Of a DNA stretch of 41,679 nucleotides, positions 34,350 to 41,679 are shown piece after piece. The stretch covers positions 1 through 41,679 of the forward strand of contig CAJXQE010000011.1 in NCBI GenBank assembly GCA_913058215.1, given 5' to 3'. The notes beneath the pieces are model-generated. The model did not search any database, was not told the origin of the DNA, and was given only the letters and a program-made list of their open reading frames with translations. The position numbers and the translations under genes are program-made. Each line of letters begins with the position of its first letter. The stretch's first letter is position 1. The DNA is from an uncultured Verrucomicrobiales bacterium. Lineage in GTDB: Bacteria; Verrucomicrobiota; Verrucomicrobiia; Verrucomicrobiales; DEV007.

Positions 34350-36617
34350 TCAGTTCTGGATAATTTGGAGATTGTCGATAAACACGCTCTTCTGACTTTG
34401 GGGAGAAAATCCAAAGAGACCAGGAGCACCTTTTTTGTGTGCAGTGGCATGCTTCACTTCAATGGTCCATGCATCCGGCTCAGCTTGATCCGTTTCCCAG
34501 GCCTTCGCCTTGATGACTCCGGAACCGTCCTCAGCGATGTCCACTTTGGTTTTAAGGGTGTACCACTTGTTCGCCGAGATTCGGAAAGGGACGGACTCTT
34601 TCACGCGTTCATGATTCGAACTCACCTCCAGGAGATTCGCGTTCCCGATAAGAGCAACGATATAGCGTTGATTAATCAAACCAACCACCGACTTCACCCG
34701 GCGACTTCCATCGGTCATTAAATCCGCCTGCACGGTGCAGTTGGTTAGATCGGGATGTCCGATGAAGGAAAGCGAACGTTGGAAAAGGACTCGATCGAGA
34801 GTTTTCGCGAGCACTTTATTTCCATCACGCTCACGGACCTCCCACTTGAGACGTGCACCAATCCAAGGAAGAGGTGGGTAAGCGAATCCACTTTCCCCGA
34901 TTTCAAAGCTTTGAAAGTCCTCTTTGTAAGGAAGGTTGGAAATCACACGGCCGCGTGCGAATCCGGTGAGCCCGTCAGCCGAAGCCTTCCAGGCCCCTGC
35001 AGAAAGAGCCGCATCGTTTCCTGCAGAAATCGTGTTCCCTTTGAAATCGGCATCCATCTTCGCCTTCACTTTTGCAGTGGGAGGAATAAACTTGGCCCAT
35101 TCCGCATCCCCTGCTTCACCAACAGGAATTCCGTTGGCATCCAGTTTCACCATTTTTACGGTCGCGGAGTCTCCTGCCTGAAGGAGCACATCGGTAGGAA
35201 CTGCCGTCAAGGAAGTCGCTTCGCCAGCCGACGGCATTTTGTCCTCAGGGGCATCCGCCCATTTGATTCCGGTATTCTTAATTTCGAAACAGTAAAGCTT
35301 CTCAGTTGTGTGCAGATAAACTTTCCCGTTACAAATGGAAGGCGTACCAATGCAGTTCCCGTCGACTTCAATCTTGTGAAGGATTTTTCCTTCATCACCA
35401 CTCACGTCGATGACATAAAACTCACCGGGATACATCGCTACGTAGAGTTTGCCGTCGGCATAAACCGGACTGGCGTGAAGCTGCTCATTGGAAAGTTTCA
35501 GCTCCCAGAGGCCCTTACCCGACTCAGCATCGAGACAGTGGAGGCTACCGGTCTTGACGATCTGATAAACTTTCCCGTCGTGAAGCGTAGGAGAACTGGT
35601 AAACATCTCCAAGGTCTTGCGCCAGGCTTCAACACCTTCAGTAATCCGTGGTGCACCTTTTTGCTTAGGGTCGATCTCTCCACCTGTGTTGTCGTAGTCT
35701 TTCGGAAGGTTGATCGCAAAAATTCGACCGATCTCTGTGGTATCCAGATTCTCTTTGCCGTGAATACAAATGAGTTGGTCACCCTTAACCACGGGCGAAC
35801 TGTTAACCCCACCTTTGGAAATCTGGTAACGCCAGAGAGGAGATCCGTCATTTACGTTTACACAAACAATGTTGCCACAACCGGTTCCGGCGTAAAAGAC
35901 GCGTTTGCCGTTCCGGGTTTCCACAAAGGGAGTGCTCATCGAGCTGTCACGAAGGAATGGAGGACCGACTCCCGGTGTCGAAGACCAAAGCAACTCGCCG
36001 GTCTTTTTATCAAATCCAAAAAAGCGGTCGCGAGCTGGACCATCTGCTCCCCAGTAACTGGTCACACCGCGTATGATCGCGATATTGCCATCAATCACGG
36101 GAGCACCTGCGCGACCGTTTGGAAAGGTCAAGCGTCCGAAGCGCTCCATCATGGAGTGTTCCCATACCTGATCACCATCCTTGGTGTAACAAGTCACCAG
36201 GCCGTAAGTGGTCGCAACGATTACATTCTCCGTTTCCGTGTCGATCGCCACAGCGCCAATGCTGTAACGATTGTAAATCGTATCTGAAATGAAATCGTGA
36301 GTGGCCCTTTCCCAAAGGACTTTACCAGTCGCTTCTTCACGGGCTTGAACCACTTCTTCCAAGTCGGCCCCTTCACCCCGGTAGGCCCAGGTATACATCC
36401 GGCCTTTAAATATCACAGGTGTTCCCCGGCCGGCAATCTCGTCAGTCCAAACCGGCTCTTCGTTGAACTCGTAGCCTTCGTAGCTTTCAAGGCTGACTCC
36501 GGTTTGTAGAGGCCCCCTCCAGGAAATCCAATTCCCTTTGTGGGATTCGTGGTGATCGGCAAGCAGCGGCAGCGCAGCCAAGGAAAGAAAAGACAGAACG
36601 GAAAATAAACGTTTCAT
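34350..36617 (-). CDS. Secreted PQQ-type beta-propeller protein with C-terminal carbohydrate-binding-like domain
   Basis: The 755-residue protein has a signal peptide (cleavage near LPLLADHHES). A PQQ-like propeller covers residues about 30-470 (GKVLWERATHDF, FDKKTGELLWSS, CLDAESGKGLWEL, FYVIDVSGDEGKILH). A C-terminal region at about 540-755 has a concanavalin-like feel (FQSFEIGESGFAYPPLPWIG, then KWYTLKTKVDIAEDGSG and KSVFIDNLQII). The last part resembles family-16-type sugar-binding or laminin-G-like domains often attached to secreted PVC proteins; that is inference. It is probably the first gene of the run. Confidence 0.83.
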   Translation of the reverse strand: MKRLFSVLSFLSLAALPLLADHHESHKGNWISWRGPLQTGVSLESYEGYEFNEEPVWTDEIAGRGTPVIFKGRMYTWAYRGEGADLEEVVQAREEATGKVLWERATHDFISDTIYNRYSIGAVAIDTETENVIVATTYGLVTCYTKDGDQVWEHSMMERFGRLTFPNGRAGAPVIDGNIAIIRGVTSYWGADGPARDRFFGFDKKTGELLWSSTPGVGPPFLRDSSMSTPFVETRNGKRVFYAGTGCGNIVCVNVNDGSPLWRYQISKGGVNSSPVVKGDQLICIHGKENLDTTEIGRIFAINLPKDYDNTGGEIDPKQKGAPRITEGVEAWRKTLEMFTSSPTLHDGKVYQIVKTGSLHCLDAESGKGLWELKLSNEQLHASPVYADGKLYVAMYPGEFYVIDVSGDEGKILHKIEVDGNCIGTPSICNGKVYLHTTEKLYCFEIKNTGIKWADAPEDKMPSAGEATSLTAVPTDVLLQAGDSATVKMVKLDANGIPVGEAGDAEWAKFIPPTAKVKAKMDADFKGNTISAGNDAALSAGAWKASADGLTGFARGRVISNLPYKEDFQSFEIGESGFAYPPLPWIGARLKWEVRERDGNKVLAKTLDRVLFQRSLSFIGHPDLTNCTVQADLMTDGSRRVKSVVGLINQRYIVALIGNANLLEVSSNHERVKESVPFRISANKWYTLKTKVDIAEDGSGVIKAKAWETDQAEPDAWTIEVKHATAHKKGAPGLFGFSPQSQKSVFIDNLQIIQN

Positions 36618-36928
36618 AAAAAATTAAACCGATTGGTGGACCAGACTACGGATACATTCCGCGCCTCTACACCGGCGCCATGGTAGGATTCTGCAATCCC
36701 CTGCGCAAAGGGAATTTTTGAGAAAATCGCGCCTATTAGAAATTCTAATCAATTTTCCCAAACTTTTCGATTTTCAGCCGAAATGCCGGAAATTCCTCGC
36801 AGTATTATTAATTTTGCTAATCCTAAATCAAGAGGAGTGGATTTTGAGGCCGAAGAATCCCGGTTTCAGCGAGAATAGTGAACTTTCAGTCACAGAATAT
36901 CATTCCTGATGCCAATAAAGGATTGAAG
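36618..36928. promoter_or_regulatory. AT-rich divergent promoter region, no gene seen
   Basis: This 311-nt gap separates two divergent transcripts, the PQQ-propeller run (-) and the ECF sigma gene (+). It contains a 15-bp palindrome (36735-36749). No convincing ORF and no certain promoter boxes were recognised. An ORF from 36718 runs in another frame across this gap but has no ribosome site or domain. Confidence 0.45.
36735..36749. promoter_or_regulatory. Palindrome ATTAGAA-A-TTCTAAT, possible operator
   Basis: The arms 36735-36741 and 36743-36749 are exact inverse complements around one base. Placed between divergent genes, about 120 bp upstream of the PQQ run and 180 bp upstream of the sigma start, it could be a shared repressor or activator site. 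The AT-rich composition makes a chance palindrome more likely than in GC-rich DNA. Confidence 0.3.
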
Positions 36929-37513
36929 ATGTATCTTAGAGCAGTCATCGCAGAAGAAAATTCAGCATTGTCCGGCCCGGCAGAGGAAAAGGATTTTGAG
37001 ACCCTGGTTCGTGAGAATCACCGGGAACTGCTTGTTTATGCACTTGCCCTGACAAAGAATCCCACGACAGCCAAAGATATCGTTCAGGACTCCTTTGTCG
37101 TCGCTTTTCAAAAAAGAGAGACCTTTGATGTGACTCGTGATTTTGGAACCTGGATGCGTGGCATCGTCCGAAACAAGTGGAGGGAATGGATTCGTAAAAA
37201 TTCCCGGTACCAACTTTCCGAAGATGATCTGGCAATAATGGACGCGGACATTGCCCGCTGGCAGGGCGAAAAAGCGACGGGTGACAGCTCGGCCTTTGAC
37301 CGGCTCGATCAATGCCTCAAGCGCCTCCCGGATAACTTGCGGGAAACCATTCACTCATTCTACTACGAAGGTCGTACCGGCGAAGAAGTTTCAGATGTCC
37401 TTGGTATTGCACCGGCAGCAGTGAGGAAAAGACTGCAACGGGCACGGGAGATGCTCAAGGATTGCGTGGACCGAAAGATTGAAGCCGCTGCTGCTGAACT
37501 CCGAAACTCCTGA
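36929..37513 (+). CDS. ECF-type RNA polymerase sigma factor
   Basis: The 194-residue protein has region 2 at about 20-90 (LLVYALALTKNPTTAKDIVQ, then FGTWMRGIVRNKWREWIRK) and region 4 at about 130-175 (LPDNLRETIHSFYYEGRTGE, then VRKRLQRAREML). I start at ATG 36929 because AAAGGA at 36917-36922 sits 6 nt upstream; the earlier GTG at 36878 has no ribosome site. It is followed 29 nt later by a membrane protein that is its likely partner. It is of the short, canonical ECF kind, unlike the other sigma factor in this window. Confidence 0.9.
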   Translation: MYLRAVIAEENSALSGPAEEKDFETLVRENHRELLVYALALTKNPTTAKDIVQDSFVVAFQKRETFDVTRDFGTWMRGIVRNKWREWIRKNSRYQLSEDDLAIMDADIARWQGEKATGDSSAFDRLDQCLKRLPDNLRETIHSFYYEGRTGEEVSDVLGIAPAAVRKRLQRAREMLKDCVDRKIEAAAAELRNS

Positions 37514-37542
37514 GCCTTCCCCAATTTTACACTTATTTTGTT

Positions 37543-38469
37543 ATGGAAAATGAATCGACAAATTTTACTGATCCAACTCCTCCGGGAGGAGCTCTGGCAG
37601 ATGCTCTTCTCCATGAGCATGCGCGATTGGGAACCTCGGACGATGAAGAACTGATTTCCAGAATTCTCGTTCGGACTGTGAACAAAACAAACGCAGCGCC
37701 GGTTTCTCCTGCTGCTGCTCACAGAATGGCTGTGCGTGAATGGATGCAGCTGGGTGGAGCGGTGGCGGCAGTTATCGCCCTTCTCCTGATTGCTCTCTCC
37801 ATGTTCAATGTCAGAGACGGCGCTTCTTCCGACACGTTTCATATGACGGTTAAATTCGTCGAGGCGGCGGAAGGAGACATTCAAGTCGCTTCTGTAGACC
37901 TCCCGAAACCCGATCAAAAACCCGCCCGTCCATTTCAAGGGCAGGTTCTCCCTCAAGTGGTGAACGGCGAAACAGTATCGTCTGTAACCATCGAGGATCA
38001 GGATTTCAATCTGATCACTTACTTTGAACAATCGTTCAAGAGTCCTCCGGCAAAAGCGACGAGGATCGATAGTATCACCATTATCGCCGGCCGAAGCACC
38101 CGTGATGGCGACGAACTCATTTTTGAAGGCAATGTGATTGTGACTCATCATGATTTCGTATTAAAAACAGATAGCCTGCGATTGGTCACTGCCAGTCAGA
38201 AGTCGGGACAAGTTCCCTCATTCATTGCCGAGTTTGCGGAAATTTCCCATCTGGCCACGAACAGCAAGGCGTCCGCCAGGAAAGTAGTCTTTGATACTGC
38301 CACGAGTTCACTGGTCGCCCACGGAGTCGTTTCTCTGACGGGGGCAAATGGAGGGCATCCCGAATTCGACTCGGCCAGCGAGCGCCTTGTTTTCCAGGGC
38401 GATACTTTGAAAATTCTCCCAGATAAAGTCGAGGCCTATGCAAATCCATTGCCTCTGGAACCTCGATAG
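37543..38469 (+). CDS. Putative anti-sigma/partner: one-pass membrane protein with LptA/OstA-like outer domain
   Basis: The 308-residue product has a cytoplasmic N-terminal part of about 68 residues with acidic and charged stretches (EEHARLG-like start, SDDEELISRILVRT), a membrane segment at about 70-88, and a periplasmic part. Residues about 188-292 repeat the LptA/OstA pattern: DELIFEGNVIVTHHDFVLKT, DSLRLVTA, ARKVVFDTATSSLVAHGVV, and RLVFQGDTLKI. No ZAS zinc motif was seen, so it is not the common anti-sigma type. Position right after an ECF gene and topology suggest a sigma regulator. The OstA-like part is from pattern reading only. Confidence 0.6.
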   Translation: MENESTNFTDPTPPGGALADALLHEHARLGTSDDEELISRILVRTVNKTNAAPVSPAAAHRMAVREWMQLGGAVAAVIALLLIALSMFNVRDGASSDTFHMTVKFVEAAEGDIQVASVDLPKPDQKPARPFQGQVLPQVVNGETVSSVTIEDQDFNLITYFEQSFKSPPAKATRIDSITIIAGRSTRDGDELIFEGNVIVTHHDFVLKTDSLRLVTASQKSGQVPSFIAEFAEISHLATNSKASARKVVFDTATSSLVAHGVVSLTGANGGHPEFDSASERLVFQGDTLKILPDKVEAYANPLPLEPR

Positions 38470-38551
38470 TGAAAAACGGCCCTGACTGGGTTGTCGTCCC
38501 GATCACACTCCGCACAAAGCAAGCCCCCTTGCCCAAAACAACAATTCCCCG

Positions 38552-38585
38552 AAAAGCCTGACCGAACATTCCCGGTCAGGCTTTT
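38552..38585 (+). terminator. Strong intrinsic terminator after the ECF/partner operon
   Basis: AAAAGCCTGACCG (38552-38564) and CGGTCAGGCTTTT (38573-38585) are perfect inverse complements with an 8-nt loop. The stem ends in T-runs in both directions, so it may serve as a bidirectional terminator. It closes the operon 83 nt after the partner gene stop. Confidence 0.92.
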
Positions 38586-38632
38586 CTATATCCCCGCTTG
38601 AACGTTTCCCCTGCCCCGCCCATCATATCCAA

Positions 38633-38998
38633 ATGACTCAGGCTTCCCGAATTCGAATCGCTGCTCTCACCGTTTTTCTCGGAATCGCCATCGGCGCCTT
38701 CGGCGCTCACCTTTTCAAAGAAACACTGGCAACCAACAATCGAAGTGAAACCTGGGACACTGCGGTCATGTATCACCTGATCCATGGAGTAGCGATGTTT
38801 GCTCTCGCGTTGGCGTTGCCAAAAGAAAAAAGTGCGACTTTTATTCTCTGGTTGGTCGGAATCGTGATATTTTCAGGGAGTCTCTATGCACTCAGCCTTT
38901 CCGGAATTACGAAGCTCGGAGCGATCACGCCAGTCGGAGGAGTCGTATTCCTGGTGGGCTGGGCCATCTTAATCTTCTCACCCCCAAGCAAGTCATGA
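38633..38998 (+). CDS. DUF423 family membrane protein
   Basis: The 121-residue product has four predicted membrane segments and the DUF423/YgdD features: IGAFGAHLFKE near the N terminus, YHLIHGVAMFALAL in the middle, FSGSLYALSLSG, and LGAITPVGGVVFLVGW towards the end. Length matches the family. Function is unknown; members lie in the inner membrane. Its stop overlaps the start of the next gene by 4 nt (ATGA), indicating coupled translation. Confidence 0.92.
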   Translation: MTQASRIRIAALTVFLGIAIGAFGAHLFKETLATNNRSETWDTAVMYHLIHGVAMFALALALPKEKSATFILWLVGIVIFSGSLYALSLSGITKLGAITPVGGVVFLVGWAILIFSPPSKS

Positions 38999-39393
38999 CT
39001 GTCGAAAAATTCAATACTCTCGCCCAGGCGACCACTTTCCTTCAGGAAAAGCGCCAGGAGGGATATTTCGCTGAGGTCATGAATGAAGGAACCGGCCATC
39101 TGTGGGGCTCTATGACAGTCGGCGGATTTCGGGTAATGGTGTCGGAGGAAAAATTTACCGAAGAGGAAATGGCCGCGATAGAGGAATCGAAGAACCAGGC
39201 CGGGCTCAATCCGCTAGTTCGCTTCGCTTTTCTCGGACTGATTTCTCTTGGCTTGATTTCGGCAGCGTTTCTCGCCATTTTTTACTACCGGTCCACTGCA
39301 GCAATCGTCGCAAGCATCATCGTAATCGGCGGCATTATTTGCATTGGCGGCGGGATCATCGCATTGAAGACCAAATCCAATCCTGGAGAATGA
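38995..39393 (+). CDS. Small membrane protein of unknown function
   Basis: The 132-residue product has a soluble N-terminal part of about 70 residues (including GGFRVMVSEEKFTEEEMAAI) and two C-terminal membrane helices (about 75-97 and 103-123), the second very rich in Ile and Gly. I do not recognise a family. It overlaps the DUF423 gene by 4 nt, and its own stop (TGA, 39391-39393) overlaps an ATG at 39390, so three genes are translationally linked or nearly so. Confidence 0.75.
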   Translation: MTVEKFNTLAQATTFLQEKRQEGYFAEVMNEGTGHLWGSMTVGGFRVMVSEEKFTEEEMAAIEESKNQAGLNPLVRFAFLGLISLGLISAAFLAIFYYRSTAAIVASIIVIGGIICIGGGIIALKTKSNPGE

Positions 39394-39413
39394 AACCACT
39401 TACCCATTTCCCT

Positions 39414-40178
39414 ATGAAAATCCAATCCACCCTCCTCCTCGCAGTTTCCGCGTTATTCCTTTCCTTGTCTTTCGCTCAAGCAGAGGATCCGTCTCTTCTT
39501 TTTGAAATGCGGACTTATCATGCAAACGAGGGCAAACTCGACGCCTTGAACGCTCGTTTTCGTGATCACACAATTGAGCTTTTTGATAAACACAGAATGG
39601 TCAATGTTGGCTATTTCGTCCCGGTTAAAAACGACGGAAACGTGCTGATCTACCTTCTCGCTTACCCTGACAAAGCCTCACGTGAAGCCAGTTGGAAAGC
39701 CTTCATGGACGACAAGGATTGGAAAAAAGCCTACGCGAAATCAATAGCGGACGGCAAACTCGTGAAAAAAGTAGACAGCCTTTTTCTGAATCCCACTCCT
39801 TATTCCCCTATTTTCAGAATTGAAAAAGAGGATCCTGCCCGGATCTTTGAATTGCGTCAGTACACGACCAACAAAGGGAAGCTCGAAAACCTGGACCTCC
39901 GCTTTCAGGATCACACCGTCAACCTCTTTGAAAAACACGGCATGACCAATCTTCCTTACTTTCACATTGCCGATGGGCAGGAAGGCGCTGGAAATACGCT
40001 GGTCTATTTGCTCGCACACAAAGACAAAGAATCCCGTATTGCCAGCTTCAAGAATTTCGGAGCCGATCCCAAATGGAAAGCGGCAAGCACAGCCTCTGAG
40101 GTAGACGGAAAATTACTGATCAAAGGCGGTGTAAAGTCTACGATCTTGGTGCCTACAGATTACTCGCCGATGCAGTGA
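39414..40178 (+). CDS. Secreted protein with two tandem NIPSNAP domains
   Basis: From ATG 39414 the product has 254 residues with a signal peptide (MKIQSTLLLAVSALFLSLSF, cut near QAED). Two homologous halves follow: LLFEMRTYHANEGKLDALNA to about residue 130, and RIFELRQYTTNKGKLENLDL onward. Each has the RFRDHT-type helix (FRDHTIELFDKH, FQDHTVNLFEKH) and a late YLLA/YLLAHKD strand. This is the NIPSNAP fold (ferredoxin-like), here duplicated. An earlier ATG at 39390 overlaps the upstream stop and adds 8 residues in front of the signal peptide; I prefer 39414. Function of exported NIPSNAP proteins is unknown. Confidence 0.85.
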   Translation: MKIQSTLLLAVSALFLSLSFAQAEDPSLLFEMRTYHANEGKLDALNARFRDHTIELFDKHRMVNVGYFVPVKNDGNVLIYLLAYPDKASREASWKAFMDDKDWKKAYAKSIADGKLVKKVDSLFLNPTPYSPIFRIEKEDPARIFELRQYTTNKGKLENLDLRFQDHTVNLFEKHGMTNLPYFHIADGQEGAGNTLVYLLAHKDKESRIASFKNFGADPKWKAASTASEVDGKLLIKGGVKSTILVPTDYSPMQ

Positions 40179-40188
40179 GTCCCAAGAG

Positions 40189-40206
40189 GACCAATCTTTA
40201 TTGGTC
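40189..40206 (+). terminator. Possible weak terminator hairpin after the NIPSNAP gene
   Basis: GACCAAT (40189-40195) and ATTGGTC (40200-40206) form a 7-bp stem with a CTTT loop, 10 nt after the NIPSNAP stop. Only a broken T-tract follows, so efficiency is doubtful. Confidence 0.35.
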
Positions 40207-40266
40207 GATTTGCTGCCTCGCTTACGTTAGTTGCAACCCTTGCATGGCAATACGATTGATTGCGCA

Positions 40267-41633
40267 ATGCGAAAGCTTTCCGCTTCACTCCTTGCAATCG
40301 TGCTCTCGACTTCCCCTGCTCCGGCAGCGGATCTCGATCCATTGGCTTTGCTTCGCGAAAATTGTGTGAGCTGCCATACGGACGCGAAACGCAAAGGAGG
40401 TCTGCTGATCGACTCACGGGAATCGCTTCTCAAAGGAGGCGACACTGTTGCCGCCATCGTTCCCGGAAAGTCCGGAGAGAGCTTCCTCGTCGAGACTCTT
40501 TTCCCGGATGCGGATCCCCACATGCCGCCAAAGGAGCAAATGGAGCCCAGGGCCATCGCCGCCATTGAGAAATGGATTGATGAGGGAGCAAAGTGGGATG
40601 CTGAAAAATGGGCCAGACTTAATCTCCCGGAAAAGTTCGACGTCACTCGCGGCAAGCTCCCGGAGCGATATGAACCCGTTTTTTCTGTCGCAATCTCTCC
40701 CGACAACAAAATTCTCGCAGCCGGTCGGGGAGAAGTCATCGATTGGTATACGGTTAAGCCCGGCGAAGGAGACAAGCCCGTTCCCGAACTGGAGTTCCGC
40801 TCCTCTTCGACAGGCCACGCAGATGCTATTCAATCACTCGCTTTCTCCCCGGACGGCAAGACTCTCGCTTCGGGCGGTTTCCGCTCAGTCAAATTCTGGA
40901 ATCCTGCCGCCCCTGAAAAACCGCTTAAGGAAATCACAGCCCCCTTCCTCGGACGACTGACTGCTCTCCTCTATTTGAAAAGTTCCGATCGCCTCCTTGC
41001 CGCCGATTCCTTTCCCTCGCAGATCGGCCGCCTTCATGTAATCGATTTAAAAACCGATCAAGCCACAACCTTCAACTCCGCTCACCGTGACAGTATCTTT
41101 GACCTCTCAATGAGTCCCGACGGAAAGAGCTATGCCACTGCTTCCGCTGATAAGATCATCACCGTTCGAAATACTTCCGACCACGAGATCACCAAGAGGC
41201 TCGAAGGACATACCGGCTATGTAATTGCGACAGCATTCAACCCGGAAGGTACAAAACTCGCCTCGGTTGGCGATGATGAAGAGATCAAAGTTTGGGAATT
41301 AGAATCCGGAAAAAAGGTGAGTTCATTTGTCAGTTCCAAATCAGGCCCGCTCCACGCAGTGGCCTGGCTTGTTGATCCGACGAACAAAAAGAAGAAGGAC
41401 GAGGAGAAAGACAAAGAAAAGAAAGAAGCAATCAACACTGATCGAATCATTGCCTTCACCGAATCAGGTCGCCCCGATTCATTTACGGACCTCAAGGAAC
41501 ATGAAGGAGAACAACGCTCCACAGGAGCGAAGGCACGTGGTTTCGACAAGGTCGACACTCCCCTCTTTTCCATGACCTTTCACTCAGAGAAGCAGTGGTT
41601 CTTCGCAGGTGGAGAAAATGGCAAGCTCTACGT
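40267..41633 (+). CDS. Planctomycete-type cytochrome c - WD40 protein, 3' end missing
   Basis: From ATG 40267 the product has a signal peptide (MRKLSASLLAIVLSTSPAPA), then a PSCyt1-type cytochrome c domain with the heme motif CVSCH (residues 33-37) and a downstream PHMPPKEQM segment that could supply the axial ligand. WD40-type repeats follow (IQSLAFSPDGKTLASGG, LSMSPDGKSYATASADK, ATAFNPEGTKLASVGDD). A Lys/Glu-rich insert lies near residue 375-390. The start at 40267 is favoured over a TTG at 40231. Real coding stops at 41633, where adapter sequence begins, so the C terminus is lost. Confidence 0.83.
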
Positions 41634-41679
41634 CTGTCTCTTATACACATCTCCGAGCCCACGAGACCGAGGCTGATCT
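41634..41679. other. Illumina Nextera adapter and index, not genomic
   Basis: CTGTCTCTTATACACATCT (41634-41652) is the Nextera transposon mosaic end. CCGAGCCCACGAGAC (41653-41667) is the read-2 adapter. CGAGGCTG (41668-41675) matches an i7 index, and ATCT (41676-41679) begins the flow-cell adapter. Translation through it gives the artificial tail CLLYTSPSPRD on the preceding protein. Confidence 0.97.

Noticed and set aside
34755-36287. 510-residue open frame on the plus strand
   Set aside because: It lies wholly antisense to the PQQ-propeller gene, has no recognisable domain and is explained by codon bias of the real gene.
40231-40266. TTG start for the cytochrome c-WD40 gene
   Set aside because: The extra residues would precede a clear signal peptide that starts at ATG 40267.
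1-41679. CRISPR array, tRNA or rRNA genes, phage genes
   Set aside because: No regular spaced repeats, tRNA-like cloverleaf, rRNA sequence or phage structural proteins were recognised by reading.

Overview
This 41.7 kb window looks like one whole assembly contig from a member of the Verrucomicrobiota, or a close PVC-superphylum relative. That placement is inferred from gene content. The window has two PQQ-type beta-propeller secretory proteins, a WD40 Ser/Thr kinase encoded next to an ECF sigma factor, a WD40 protein with a planctomycete-type cytochrome c domain, exported NIPSNAP repeats, and a division and cell-wall (dcw) cluster with a LysM gene between murD and ftsW. No rRNA, tRNA or CRISPR array was seen. 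The left end stops inside a damaged ISL3-type transposase. The right end runs into Illumina Nextera adapter sequence, so the last 46 bases are not genomic.

Layout. 1-700: transposase remnant and its flank. 724-2338 (+): a RidA-family deaminase followed by threonine synthase. 2342-3180: gene graveyard holding pieces of an NlpC/P60 peptidase and of a DegT/DnrJ aminotransferase, fused and broken. 3180-19164 (-): a long co-directional block read from right to left. It begins with rsmH, an ftsL-like gene, ftsI, murE, murF, mraY, murD, a LysM gene and ftsW. It continues with a lactonase, an AsmA-like protein, gdhA and an alpha/beta hydrolase-OsmC fusion. 19488-22121 (-): aldehyde dehydrogenase and iron-type alcohol dehydrogenase. 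22361-25103 (-): terminator, NHL-repeat protein and methyltransferase. 25296-29291 (+): ECF sigma factor plus receptor-like WD40 kinase. 29375-36617 (-): apparent operon of two PQQ-propeller proteins, a DUF3311-like protein, a sodium:solute symporter and an adenylate-forming ligase. 36929-38469 (+): second ECF sigma factor and a membrane partner with an LptA/OstA-like periplasmic domain, followed by a strong terminator. 38633-41633 (+): DUF423 protein, small membrane protein, double NIPSNAP protein, and a truncated cytochrome c-WD40 protein.

How the genes work together. The dcw block supplies lipid-linked peptidoglycan precursor synthesis (MurE, MurF, MurD, MraY) and septal synthesis (FtsI, FtsW, FtsL-like). 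MurE carries the DNPR motif of diaminopimelate-adding enzymes. The rest of the usual cluster (murG, murC, ddl, ftsQ, ftsA, ftsZ) is not downstream of ftsW. Two separate ECF systems suggest envelope or extracellular sensing: one paired with a kinase, the other with a one-pass membrane protein whose outer domain resembles LPS-transport proteins. The latter, and the PQQ-propeller/symporter/ligase operon, are the most promising candidates for undescribed biology.
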